Shown piece after piece: positions 24,476 through 35,600 of a stretch of DNA of 64,000 nucleotides (position 1 is its first letter; each line of letters opens with the position of its first letter). The stretch comes from Chinchilla lanigera. Taxonomy: Eukaryota > Chordata > Mammalia > Rodentia > Chinchillidae. The stretch covers positions 1,187,550-1,251,549 of the forward strand of contig NW_004955427.1 of assembly GCF_000276665.1 (NCBI RefSeq). Reading direction: 5' to 3'. The position numbers and the translations under genes are program-made. The notes under the pieces were generated by a model. It was not told where the DNA came from and made no database searches. It saw nothing but the letters and a program-made list of their open reading frames with translations.

Positions 24476-26115
24476 ATCTATGTGTATTTATATGGCTGAT
24501 CTACAAAGGCTTTGCACGGTAGGCTCACAAGGGCCACCGGCAGAGTCAGGATGAGAGAGTGTGAAATCCGCACACTGGAGAAGCTGAAGGTCCTGCTGAA
24601 AGCCAAAGGCCTGCAGGAAAGCCAGAGGGTCGGCTCAGGAAGCCTGAGGGGCTGGGCCCAAGATCCACAGGTACCAGTGAAGACAGACGCTTCTTGAAAA
24701 AGAGAAGGGAGCGCTTGCTTCTTTCTCCCTTTTTATTCCTTCCAGGCTACAGGCGTATTTACCGGTGCCTCCCACATTCAGGATGGGTCCTCCTCCTCAG
24801 GTTTCAGTTTGCCTGTCAATCATTGAGGGACCCACCCGAACCGTGCTACACTCATCTTCTGGGCACTGCTCAGTCCCTGCAGGTTCACGCGATGGCTGTC
24901 GCGTAGTCCTTTGCTCTGTGTTTACTCACATCTGGCTCTTACATAAATGTGTCTCACAACAACGCTGGAGCCTGAAAGTGGCTAGCCGCCCCTTCCAAAG
25001 GAAGGTGCAAACACGGCAGTCATTGCTCTAAACTGTGCACTTAAAGGCCAACACATTATGTTATATAATCAGGCACTCTGGTTCTTCACTGGCATTCTCC
25101 ACAAACTCTGAGGAGAGGACAGCTCACCACTGCAGATCAATATCCAAGGGCAGAACTGAACCCCATGCCTTATGTCACTCCTCTGGGAGTTCTCTTTATT
25201 CCTTCGTTAGATCAGGAAAAAATGATTAAGTACCCACACCGAACCAGACTGCTTACAGGACCCATAGCTTCACTGATTCACTATCCAGCTGAAGATTTAG
25301 CTTTTGGATGAGACAAAGCAAACAATGACCAGACAATGTAAAACTGTTCCAGTAAAAGAATTACAGGACACTGGAACGGTCAGCTCTCTGAGTTAGAAGC
25401 CCCTAACTTAGTCTTAGAATATTTCCAGAGGCATATTTTCGTAGAAGCATGTCAATTCAGCCTCAAAATTGAATAATGGGGTAATTTTTCCCACTGGCTT
25501 TCTAAGAGGTGTGTGTCTCCTTGTGTCTGTGGCTGCAGCGGACAGTTGTAATTCAGGGAGGCTGTCGCCAAGCCCCCGTGGCTCAGCAGCTCCAGAGGAG
25601 AAACATTGGCACCTCTGACTCAGATGCGTTCTTTCAACGTTGTGAATGGTTCCCACCCTCGCTGGGTGAATCCACTCTGTCAAATCCAGGTGTGAAGGAA
25701 TTTGTACAGATATTTGATCACTAGTCCTGGGAAGAATGGGGAATAGTGAGTTGTTCCCCATCAGAGTCACTCACAGCACACACTTCCCTTTTGCTGGCTG
25801 TATGCATCAAATGTGTTACCCCTCCCACACCCTCTGTGTGTGTTTCTTCGTTGCATCAGCCACGGCACTTGATGGAGTGGTGAGGCTCCCTTCCCTCTGA
25901 TGTCTGCTCTTAGCCCCTCAGAATTCCTACTTCATGGCCTGTTTTTCTTAACATTGGGATGTGAAACTCAAGCAAGTCCACCGCTTCTGGGGTTTTTGTT
26001 ATTATTTTTCTTAGTTTTGAAAAAAAGAATTCTGATCCATGTGGTGGGGGCAGTGTGTAGCTCTGTCTTTCACTGCAGTGAGCTCTCTAAATTTACCAAA
26101 TGCCAGTACAAGCTC

Positions 26116-26190
26116 TTTGACCTGTTGACTCTTTGATCTTTACCTTTGACTTTTGTCCTTTACCTTTTGACTCTTTGACCTTTAATTCTT
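26116..26190. repeat. TTTGACC-type short degenerate tandem array
   Basis: The motif TTTGAC/TTTGATC with CTTTACC spacers recurs about six times. Confidence 0.6.
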
Positions 26191-26344
26191 ATTTCCTAAC
26201 AATGTGCACTATCATTTTTCCTTTCTGACTTCTGAAGTCACAAATATCTACACGACAGGAAACAAGTTTGGTAACACAGTGATATAAATAGTGAAACTAT
26301 TTCCCAAAGAGAGAGAGAAACCTAGATCCCTTACTGAAACCAAG

Positions 26345-26430
26345 TTTTTTGTTTTTTGTGGGGTTTTTTTTGTGTGTGTGTTTTGTTTTGTTTTGTTTTG
26401 GTTTTTTTGGGTGAGGTCTTTTTTTTTAAT
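26345..26430. repeat. T/G-rich low-complexity tract
   Basis: TGTGTGTG followed by TTTTG pentamers and T runs. Confidence 0.8.
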
Positions 26431-26523
26431 TCTTAATCTAGAAAATTTTAAATTTAAGATAAATAATTAGTTTAAATGGTTTCCAAATCCCTACCTTCCG
26501 TGGTTAATGAGAATATGAATTCC

Positions 26524-26572
26524 ATCAATTCATATACTTCTATCAATTCATACACTTCTATCAATTCCCATA
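26524..26572. repeat. 18-bp tandem repeat, about 2.7 units
   Basis: ATCAATTCATATACTTCT, ATCAATTCATACACTTCT and a partial third ATCAATTC. The unit is a multiple of three, so it appears as repeated residues in one frame, but nothing suggests it is translated. Confidence 0.85.
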
Positions 26573-27410
26573 GCACAATTTTCAGCCTACAATGGACACT
26601 CTATCATACATCACTCATTGATTTGGGATTGGGAGGGGAGGCCCAAAATAAGACACCCGCCCCTAGTTATAAAGTAATCACTGTGTACAGCACCAGCCTC
26701 ACAGCTGGGTCTGTCTATGGAACCAGACTAGAAGTCTGCCTCACTGAATGAGTTTCATAAGTATATCCTCCCACCATAAAAAGCATGTGGTTAGATAGAC
26801 TCCAACCAGCAGCTATCCTGTTGTTTGTTGTTGGTCTTTCTTCTAGATGAAATGCAAACTCTCCAGAGCAGATGTTTTGCTTTGTTCTTGGCTTGGTGCA
26901 TTCCCAAGGTCTAGAGCAAGGCCACGCCGGATTATTATTTGTTGAATTAAGGATGATAACAAGGTGTTTTCCTTCAATGGCAGCATTCGGACTGGCTCCA
27001 CTAAAATATCTTTTCCTTTCCTTTAGTGGCATCTTGAGTAGATTCTATAACTTTTTGGTCGCCTTCAACATTAAAGGCACGATCCGGTCAAAGCTTCCAA
27101 CCTCACATCCAATGCAAATCTTTTTCCTGTCACACCAGCGGCCAGACTTATACTGTGCTTCGACCCTTCCTGGCCCCTCAGTGCCTTGGTGTGGGTACCG
27201 CGTGTGTCCGGCGCTGGTTCTGCCACCCTCCCTCTTACTCCTGTCTGTGATCGCCTTGGTCCTCAAGCTTGGAGGATAAAAGGAGGGAGGAGAAATCAAT
27301 CAAGATTTTTGGTTTGTTTTGCCTTGTTTTGTTTACTTAACCTACTATAGTTGAAGGGCTTTTTCCGTGAATCTCTATTGGGTTTAGGCATCCAGCCCTA
27401 GTGCTGCATC

Positions 27411-27420
27411 TCTCGCGAGA
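27411..27420. promoter_or_regulatory. TCTCGCGAGA palindrome
   Basis: This 10-bp palindrome with central CGCG matches the motif known from many mammalian CpG-island promoters and linked to ZBTB33/Kaiso binding. Here it lies alone in CpG-poor intronic DNA. Function is inferred from the motif only. Confidence 0.3.
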
Positions 27421-28974
27421 TACATGTCCAAGTTCCTTAGAGAATGCGGGGACCAGTGAAGGCGGGGCGTCTGCCTTGCCTCACATACCAAGGTTTATCG
27501 GTAGGCTCTTGCTCCCTCCTGAGAAGTCTAACCCGGCTACCTTGTGACAGTGTTTTCTGACTCTCAGGAAGTTCACACATGGTCATCTCCTCTGAAAGTG
27601 GGACTGTGAGCCACTAGATGCCCCTCATCCTCCTAGCTGCTGCATTTCAGACCGAAGCCTGAGGAGAGGTGCAGTCCTTCTTTCTCTCAGACAGGCTCAC
27701 TTTCACCAGAGAACCTGTGGAACTCCCGCCTCTCACCTGCGGCTTCTCGCTTGGCTTTGAGGCGTAGAAAGCACCCATCATCTCCCTGTCTCTCAGGGAG
27801 AGCTCCTCGCCGTGGCTGGTGACTTCTCCACAGGGGGTTCCCCCAGCCCCCAACTCCTCCATTCCACTGTCTCCTGACAGGCAAATGTAGAGCGCAGGGC
27901 AAGTGTTAGGTTTGCTGGTTTCAGACCCTAACCTTCTGGGGTCTTTTACTACATCGTGTTGGGCTCTGGAGAGGAACTGGCGAATCTTTGAGACGTCCCG
28001 TTTTTCTGTTTTCACCTAGAACCCTGCATTCCGATTTCAGTGCACAAGGAAAGTTCTGTCAATATCCTCTTGTGCATGCTACATAAAGTACCCCCTTTTG
28101 TATTCACGGCTTTCTCAGGGGCCAGCAGAGAACCTCGTCCTGCAAGCAGTGAAGGAGACAATAAATCCTTGTTGGATTATAGTCCTAATAGGGGGCATTT
28201 TAGATGTCGATCAGAAATTCTGATCAACTGCAAGGTGCTAGAAGAAACTTAGGGATATCACATCTTGAATCCCGATTGCTTCAAACCCTTAAGTGAATGT
28301 CTAAACCCCAATCTGAACCTTCATGGGGTCCTCCAATTGTCAGCAACTCTCTCCAAAGGAGAAATAGGAGGGTCTGTGTTTTAAAAGTTAAACCCATGCT
28401 CCAGGAGAAATTAAAGGTAGAAATATTTGATAATGAGACAGTTTTCCATCTCTACTTGCTGCAAAGTCCTTGGGCTTCAACCTGTCTCAAAAACTACTGG
28501 AATCTAATGCCATTGGAGTCCCGGGACAGAAACATTTGGCCACAATTCACAAATAGTTAATAGTCCTCCTCCTCGGGATTTGATTCATGTTATGGACCTT
28601 ATCCCTGGGCAGTCTTTTGGCCCCCTCAGATAAAGTGGGGCAGTCTGTGTCGTTTTGCTTTCACATTCACAGATTCATCAACTTCCTTAAATCCTCACTA
28701 AACATATTAGATACATCCTTCTGCAACATACATGTGGGGAACAGAAACGTAAAGTGGAATAGAAAGTTACTGGGCAGCGGTGAATTAACATAATTTTGTT
28801 GGTTTCTACTTTCCACTGAAATTTGTCTCCTGTTTGCATGCGAATCAATTTCCCTCTTCCACTGCTGTTCCCTCAGTAATCAGGCGTAGCATCTACTTTT
28901 CTCAGAGAAGTGCTGTGAGAAGTAGAATGTCTGTATAACAAAACTTTGAGTTTGGGGAAGAAATGCCTATTCTG

Positions 28975-29075
28975 TTACAAGTTCTATAATTAACTCAATT
29001 TCTTTGCCAAGCTTTGACTTGAGTCTTCATTTTCCTTATCTGTCGATTTAAGACTAGGTAAATTTATGATTCGCT
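28975..29075 (+). repeat. MIR fragment
   Basis: TTTGCCAAGCTTTGACTTGAG followed by TCTTCATTTTCCTTATCTGT fits the MIR segment ending CCTCAGTTTCCTCATCTGT. Confidence 0.5.
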
Positions 29076-29124
29076 TATTGTTTATTCTATAATAAATAGG
29101 CTCTGTGGAAACATTTGCCATAGG

Positions 29125-29240
29125 ATAATATACACAACCTGCATCTTGTAGATGAAGAAACAGATTCAGGAAGATTAAGTAACCGGCACAGTTTTTGGCT
29201 CAGCTAGTCAATGATACAGTAGAACCTGATGCAAACCCTC
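29125..29240 (-). repeat. MIR fragment, reverse orientation
   Basis: TGTAGATGAAGAAACAGATTC, GAAGATTAAGTAACCGGCAC and CAGCTAGTCAATGATACAGT match the reverse strand of MIR in order. Confidence 0.75.
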
Positions 29241-30628
29241 ATACATTTAGTTCCAGTCACCATGTGCATAACAGCTACAGTTTGCTTCTCTCCTCCATGA
29301 GCTCTGAGCTTCCTCTGAACATCGCTGGGTTCTGTATTCAAAGACATGGACTGTTTTATTTCACTGCAAGAGGAGTGCGGAGAAACTGTTATGGTTAGTT
29401 CTATGCATAACAAAACAGAGCAGGCCTTATTTTTTGTAGCTACTTTTGTGTTACAAGTGGTGGAGATACAGGAAACATCAGAATGACTCATCTGTATTGT
29501 CTTTTTCTTTTAAAATACCCCACCTAAACAAATGTTTTTATTTTCGATATTCCCCAACATAGGGATTATACATCCTTCCTCAGAGGACTAGCAATTGCTT
29601 GCTATTCACAAGAGGAAGTTTTCTCTGTCTGATGTGGCTTCTTTCTACTCTGTTATCTTTATGTCAGTAATTTGGAGTAAGTTTGATCATTTACTCTTTC
29701 TCTTTCTTATGGTGAAAAATGATAGGACAGAATGTGCTTCCGTGAGACATGCAACTTGTATTGATGCACCATGAGGAATGTTGATTTTTTTTTTTTTTTT
29801 TGCCATTAATGTTTTGGAGATGGGCTGTTTGCATAGAGTAGAAGTAAAAGGAATGAAATGTCCACATATGGAAAGATGAGGAGTTCAAGACTTACGTTAA
29901 AAAAGTCATCATTCACCCTCCTTTTAAATAACAGATTTAGTATCATCTGTGCCTGGGTGTTTTCCTTACATGTAAGGAAGAGGGTGGAGAGGAAGGAAAG
30001 GTAGCTCCAATAGACACAGACACTGATTTTATCAGGAATTACCCAACATGCTTAATAACGATTATCTTCTTATGTGCTGGTCCAGAAAGTGAAAAATATC
30101 TTGACCATGGGTCTTGAAAAGTGAGTCATGATTTTCCACAGCTAAACATTCAGTGAGAGGAAAGAAACATTTGAAAAGATTTTTTTTTTTTAAGCTAGAA
30201 ATGAATGAGAATTTGTAGACATCTTTTTTTTTTTTAACTTTGGCAAAGCTATTTTAAATAGCATTTTTAAAAAACTGTCTGGCTAAAACAAAACAAATGT
30301 TTCCTGTCAGCATGGAAAATGAAATTCCTGCCTAAAATTGTTTTATCTGGTTTTCAGTCCATTTAATTAAGAAAGCTGTTAAGTGTCATGCTACATGTCA
30401 TCAAATGCCCTTTCTAAAACCGATTTCCATTTTTCATAAACTCATTCCAACTTTTCTGTTCTCTCTACTTAATCCTTTGGGGCTTTCTTCATAGTAGAGT
30501 CATTTCTAAAAGTCAAAGATTCACTATTATTCCCATGGCTACTTTTCAATATCAGACTTAAAAGTACAGGATACAGAAATACTTGAAAATCATGTACTAA
30601 AATATAACATGTTTCAAACGTATCATTA
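29241..30628. other. AT-rich intronic sequence, no feature seen
   Basis: Contains poly-T runs at 29788 and 30180. No exon or clear repeat family. Confidence 0.4.
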
Positions 30629-30639
30629 ATGCTGTTTTT

Positions 30640-30818
30640 TCCAGTACTGGGGATCAAATCGAGGGGTGCTCTACCACGGAGCTATGTCCCTAGTGCTTCT
30701 TATTTTTTTATTTTAAAACAGTCTCACTTAGTTGCCCAGGTAGAACTTGAAAACGCGACCCTCCTGCCTCAGGCTCACTCAGTGCTGGCATTAAAAGCTC
30801 GCGTTACCTTACCCAGCC
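30640..30818 (-). mobile_element. B1-ID chimeric SINE (MEN-like), reverse orientation
   Basis: Reading in reverse, a B1-like left half (TGCCAGCACTGAGTGAGCC, GGCAGGAGGGTCGCG) is joined through an A/T-rich linker to an ID-like right half whose plus-strand form is CAGTACTGGGGATCAAATCG and GGTGCTCTACCACGGAGC. This fused B1+ID structure is known as MEN in squirrel-related rodents. The copy is well diverged. Confidence 0.75.
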
Positions 30819-31044
30819 AACACCTACTTATGAGGAGAAAGGTCACGATTTAAAAGCCGCCTGGACTGAATGGAGCTACAGTAAGTCTCATCCTTTAGTT
30901 TTTCATACTAAAAAAACTTCTAAGACTCAGAACTGGAATGAAATAAAGATCATAAAGTTGCTACCGGCTGATTTCCTTTCTGTAAAAACCTGTGAACTTG
31001 CTTTACTACCACAATGTTCACAAAATTTATTTGCATGTTACTAC

Positions 31045-31070
31045 CCGTCAGTTGCAGTATTAACTGACGG
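31045..31070. other. Perfect 9-bp hairpin
   Basis: CCGTCAGTT and AACTGACGG flank an 8-base loop. No U-run follows, and no function is known. Confidence 0.6.
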
Positions 31071-31136
31071 TGATACAAGATGAATAAGACAGGATGTCAG
31101 CCTAAAGAAGCGAAATAAGGTAGAGTGAAATAAATC

Positions 31137-31184
31137 AATAAGTAAACTGCATATCAGTAAATTGCAATAAGTAAATTGCATATA
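31137..31184. repeat. Short direct repeats of AATAAGTAAATTGCATAT type
   Basis: The unit AATAAGTAAACTGCATAT recurs as AATAAGTAAATTGCATAT, with a partial CAGTAAATTGC between. Confidence 0.75.
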
Positions 31185-31737
31185 AAAATGTCAAGACCGA
31201 TGGTCAAGACACTTTTCACTTTCCGGACCAGCATATAAGAAGATAATCATTATTAGAAACTTAGTTTTAAAGGATACATGTTTATTATATCACAACTTCA
31301 GAGGGTCAAGAAAAGGGTTTTAGGGTCTAACACGACTGCAATCAAGGAGCCATTCAAGGGCTGATGTCTCATTTGAAGTTCAACAGCAGAAACATTCAGC
31401 AACAGCACCCTGGTGTAGCTCCCTGTGGAGTGTGAGACTGAAGCCTTTGGCTTCTTGCTAGCTGTTCCATGAAGGTCACCCTCAGTTCCTTGGCCCGTGG
31501 TCAGCAAGCGTGGAAATAAGAAGACAGCAGTGAAGCAGCTCTAACGTGATGGACACAGGGGTCCTTAGAGACTATTTTGAAGTTTATCTACCGTAACATC
31601 TTAGAGTACATTTCACAGTACATGATAAATGAGGAGCAGTGGCACATGATAAATGCCTGGGGCAGGGAGAGCTGGGGGATGGTCTGAAAGCCCAATGAAG
31701 ACTGAGCTGTCCTTTGAGTGGAATTTAAAGAATGACG

Positions 31738-31922
31738 TGCCGGCAAGTTGCAGCGCACATTCCTGGAATCACAGAACCCTGGGAGGCTCAGGCAAGAGGA
31801 TCGCAACTTCAGATCCCGAGCAACTTAGTGACAGCCTGTCTCAAAATGAAAAATAATAATAATAAAAATGGCTGGGAATATGTAGCTCACTGTGAAGGCC
31901 TTCAATTCAATCCTCACTGTAG
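31738..31922 (+). mobile_element. B1-ID chimeric SINE (MEN-like)
   Basis: The B1 part (GGGAGGCTCAGGCAAGAGGA ... GCCTGTCTCAAAATGAAAAA) is followed by an AATAATAATAA linker and an ID part (GGCTGGGAATATGTAGCTCA ... TTCAATTCAATCCTCACTG). Same architecture as the copies at 30.7, 38.6 and 46.8 kb. Confidence 0.85.
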
Positions 31923-33200
31923 AAGGGGGGCAGGGGTGAGTCATCGGATCAATGATGAAGGAAAGAAGGGCATTCCAGAGAGGAGCAGCGTCTGCAAATG
32001 CACAGGAGCACCTCAGGGCACCACCTCATAAAGTCATTTGGAGTTGAATTGGAGTGGCACAAGGTCAGATACTCAGACGAAAACTGTTTATGATCAATAC
32101 ATTTTAGAGTTAAAAGCTTTAGACTGGAAAAATGAGGGTTCAAATATGGTAAACCTAGCACGTGATATTCAATAAGTGATGAAAAATGAATGAATGGCTT
32201 TGTAACACTAGAAGTGAAGTTCTGTTTCCATGTCCCACTTCATAATCACATACATCAATCTCTATCTCTTTCAGAAAGATTCGAGAGAAAGATAAAATTA
32301 CGTGTGTGAAGTAGAAAGGGAAGACACAGTAAGGAATCTGCAGATGGAGGGAGGTAGAAGGGAAAGCAGAGAGAGGGAAGTAAAAAGGATCAAGATGGGA
32401 CCCTTTACCCCACGATCCAGTACCCCATGGTGCATATACTCATTATGTGTCGCAAACATATACTAATACAAATTTTTAAATTAAAGATAGTAAGAATAAA
32501 TGAGATCTTTAAAATAATTCTTAGAACAGCGAGAACCTCACAGAAAAGAACCTGGAAGCTTAGATTTCCATTCTGATATCTAACTGCCACGGTGTGACTC
32601 CTGTTCTTTTCCGAGGGGGCAAGGAAGACTAACGCTTCTGAAGACACATGGAGTAATAGTAGGATCTTGTCCTCTGACTTCACCCCAGGAGCGGGCAAGT
32701 TTCCAGAACTAGTTTCTTGATCTTACCAAAATCTGGTATAATTTCTGATAAGGATGCATGCCGTCCGGTACCTCTTGGACCCAGGGCAAAAGATGGTTTA
32801 TAGTTCACATATTTACATCTGACTTAGCATTTTTGCCTCACTATAAGATATACACATATTTTTGAGTTTCAGCTTATTTTAAGCAGGTAAAACTAGGATA
32901 TCACTCTGATATTAGCAGTAATTACTGAAGAGAGAAATATTTTTAAGTCAGAAACATTATGGAAAGTTTTGTAAACCAAAAACGTACGTAAGTGTTTATG
33001 GCCATATCTCCTTTTGCATGTCATGTGTGATCACATGAAATACATGGAATATAAGTATATACTGACGATCCTGCCACTCATGAGCTCAGACCCAGTGTTT
33101 TCAAATTTAATTATCCTGTTGTCCTATACTGATGAGTATATTTGTCACTTATATCCAACTTTTTGAGTGAAAGTAGGGGCTTGTTAAGAGTCTATAAAAA
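31923..33200. other. Intronic sequence, no feature seen
   Basis: Purine-rich around 32335-32400, otherwise unremarkable. Confidence 0.35.
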
Positions 33201-33224
33201 TACCCCCTTTTCTTTTTTACTATT

Positions 33225-33640
33225 AATATGATTTTATTGACAAATTATAATTGTATACACTAAGGGGTAACAGTGTGAACTTTTGATGTATGGATACAAT
33301 ATATAATAGTTAAATCAAGCTCATTAACATATCCATCACCTCAATTACTTACCACTTTTATGGTGAGACGTTTGAAATTTACTCTTAACTGTTTTAAAAT
33401 ATACAGTGTATTATTTGAATCGACAGTAGCAGTTTTGTTGTGCACATGATCTGACCTCAAGATCCATTCTTGTCCGATTCTTACATCCTTTGAGCAGCAT
33501 CTCCCCATTTCCTTCTTCCCCATCCAGCCAGCTTTGGTAACCGCATTCTACTCTTTACTTGTGTGAGTTCAACGTTTCAAATTCCATGGATGAGTGAGAT
33601 CATGCAACATTCATCTTTCTGTGCTTGCCTTAAAATACCC
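33225..33640 (-). mobile_element. LINE-1 3' region, reverse orientation
   Basis: TTATTGACAAATTATAATTG, AACATATCCATCACCTCAAT, GAGCAGCATCTCCCCATTTC, and GATGAGTGAGATCATGCAAC with TTTCTGTGCTTGCCT follow the reverse strand of an old L1 3' end in order. Confidence 0.75.
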
Positions 33641-33725
33641 TTTCACTGCTTCTTGAGATGCTCTATGTTTGCTGTCCTTCTGTCCTTCATTTGGCATTGG
33701 CATACCCAACTTCATCTGCAGTGGG

Positions 33726-33796
33726 TTAGGGTTAGGGTTAGGGTTAGGGTTAGGGTTAGGGTTAGGGTTAGGGTTAGGGTTAGGGTTAGGGTTAGG
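33726..33796 (+). repeat. Interstitial telomeric (TTAGGG)n tract
   Basis: 71 bases hold eleven perfect TTAGGG units and a final TTAGG, with no internal mismatch. A GGAGGAGGAGGAAGAGAG purine run follows within a few bases. The tract is intrachromosomal, since ordinary sequence lies on both sides. The Val-Arg and Leu-Gly dipeptide frames here are simply this repeat translated. Confidence 0.98.
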
Positions 33797-33799
33797 CAG

Positions 33800-34884
33800 A
33801 GGAGGAGGAGGAAGAGAGAAAGATGGGGGAGAGAGGAGGCGGGGTGGGTGTCAAAAGTGAAATCCCTTTCTTCCAGTTGTCTACTAATATCCCATAGATC
33901 CATAATCCCTGAGGAACAATTTCTGAAAGAACGTGGAGCGTGAACTCGGTAGATGACCTCCAGAAATACTTGCGCATTGTCCAGAGCTGAGATGTTAGCT
34001 TCTAAAACATACATTCATGCTCGTTGTGTTGGTCTGTTTGGCAAGCCCCACATCTCGACTACAGTCACTTAAGTTCCTTTTATTTCCTCCAAGTCGGTGA
34101 TTTCCCTCTCTGGCTTTTGAACTCAGCTTTGTAGCTTTTTATTTTTAATTTATAGTGTAGCTGGCATGACTTTGTATTTTGAGTTAGAATGTATGCTTAC
34201 CACATCTGCTTAGTCCGCCGGCTTTCCGAGAAATCAATTTGGAGCTGAAAAAAAAAATAAATTTAGTGATTTTATAATCAGATGCCTTGGTAAGATACTC
34301 CTTTGCAAGGAAGACTCACTTCTTTTAATAGTCAAACTTTCTTTTATGTTCACTCTTTTTTTGTAGACTATCATTTAAGAAATGTTGTAGTAAAAAACGA
34401 TACATTATAAATCCATCAAAATTACTACATGTGGCTGTGAATAGGCGAGAGGGCTCATCATTACTTACTTTGGCACCGATATAGGGAGGAGAAGGGATTG
34501 ATGCTGCCCTTGATTGAAAGTCCTTGTATTTTCCAGCCAAAGGGTTCTGACTGTCTTTTCAGACTCGGCTAATAGGGACATCTTGTTTGCTTCAAAACAT
34601 ATTATAAGACTACTACCCACTAATTTGTTCAAAATGTTTTACATCCTTTATATGTTAGGACAGTTTCTCGTTTCAGTGTGAGTGACATGATCTCACTACT
34701 CACTTCGCTGAACAGTATCAGTCCATTTGCATAAAAACAACTTTTGAGCATAATTTGGGGAGGAAATCTTTTCTTTTTTTTTTACTATTATTTTACTTTC
34801 CTGCCTTTCTTTCATGTGATTCTGAAACAGTTGCTGGTTTGGCATTATTTCTTTTAAAATACCATTTCTGTGCCTTTTCTAAAG
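33800..34884. other. Intronic sequence, no feature seen
   Basis: Purine-rich for the first 50 bases, then AT-rich and unremarkable. Confidence 0.35.
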
Positions 34885-35125
34885 AGGTAACAGTGCACAT
34901 ACACTGAAATGATCAGTTCTGTAATCAGTTCGCCTGGGCTTAAATTTAGTCTCTGCTGCTCACTGCTGATTATGTGCCCACGGGGTAACATTTCAGCCTG
35001 TGCACATCTCCATTCCCACATGTGCGTAGTAAGGGTTACAATGTTAATTACAGTGCCTACCGCATGTTAGCAAAACCAAGTGAGCTAATACACAAAAGGC
35101 ACTAAAATAGCCTTTAATATATGTT
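34885..35125 (+). repeat. Nearly full-length MIR SINE
   Basis: CGCCTGGGCTTAAATTTAGT, GCCTGTGCACATCTCCATTCC, AGTGCCTACCGCATG, GTGAGCTAATACACAAAAGG and AATATATGTTAGTTAT match the MIR consensus in order. Confidence 0.75.
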
Positions 35126-35136
35126 AGTTATATTGT

Positions 35137-35600
35137 AAATTTCTTTTTTATTTTAAAGAGAAGTTTAAAAAATAACAAAATAACAGCATAGACAAAAGCA
35201 AAACAAAGCAAAAACAATAAAAATGATATAGGGTTTCAAAACAAAGAGATACGAATTAACAGTGGTTGTTATATTACCTATTGCTATCTTCAGCGAAGTT
35301 ACTCAGATTACCAGATGTAAGAATGCAAGATTGATCAAACAATTAAAAGGAATAAAAAATAATTTTGAAAAGAATTAGAAATAATACAGAGCTTCACTAT
35401 ATAAGATGGTAGAAATTCAACAATGGTTATTATATTGCATATTGATGTCTTCAAATTAGTTGTTCAGATTGATATAAGCATGCAAAATTCGTCAAAAAAA
35501 ATTAAGCATTAACTGTTCCTTTCAATAAACCATTAGACATCAGCAGTACAATTATCCCAGCTATCCTTCTATGTATGGCAAATTTCTACGAGGTTTTTTA
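35137..35600 (-). mobile_element. LINE-1 3'-end repeat, copy A (two internal units)
   Basis: It starts with a T/A-rich tail (TTTTTTATTTTAAAG) and contains two similar units of about 120 bp, near 35225-35345 and 35383-35500. Each has an AACAGTGG/AACAATGGTT core, TATATTRCNTATTG, and GTTNCTCAGATT or GTTCAGATT. The same family recurs at 37.9 and 39.4 kb. Copy C runs into reverse-strand L1 coding sequence, so I infer an antisense L1 3' UTR. Confidence 0.6.

Larger units (their letters stand above)
24476..28960. other. Mostly unique intronic sequence with small tandem repeats
   Basis: Apart from the short tandem repeats and T/G-rich tract listed separately, no repeat family or exon is recognised. 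The overlapping frames at 25414-25770, 26715-27279 and 27647-28015 lack splice or codon support. Confidence 0.35.

Noticed and set aside
27647..28015. 122-codon minus-strand frame
   Set aside because: Low-complexity charged text without family resemblance or splice evidence.
33563..34014. Val-Arg, Leu-Gly and Leu-Thr dipeptide repeat frames
   Set aside because: They are the TTAGGG tract in different frames, not a protein.
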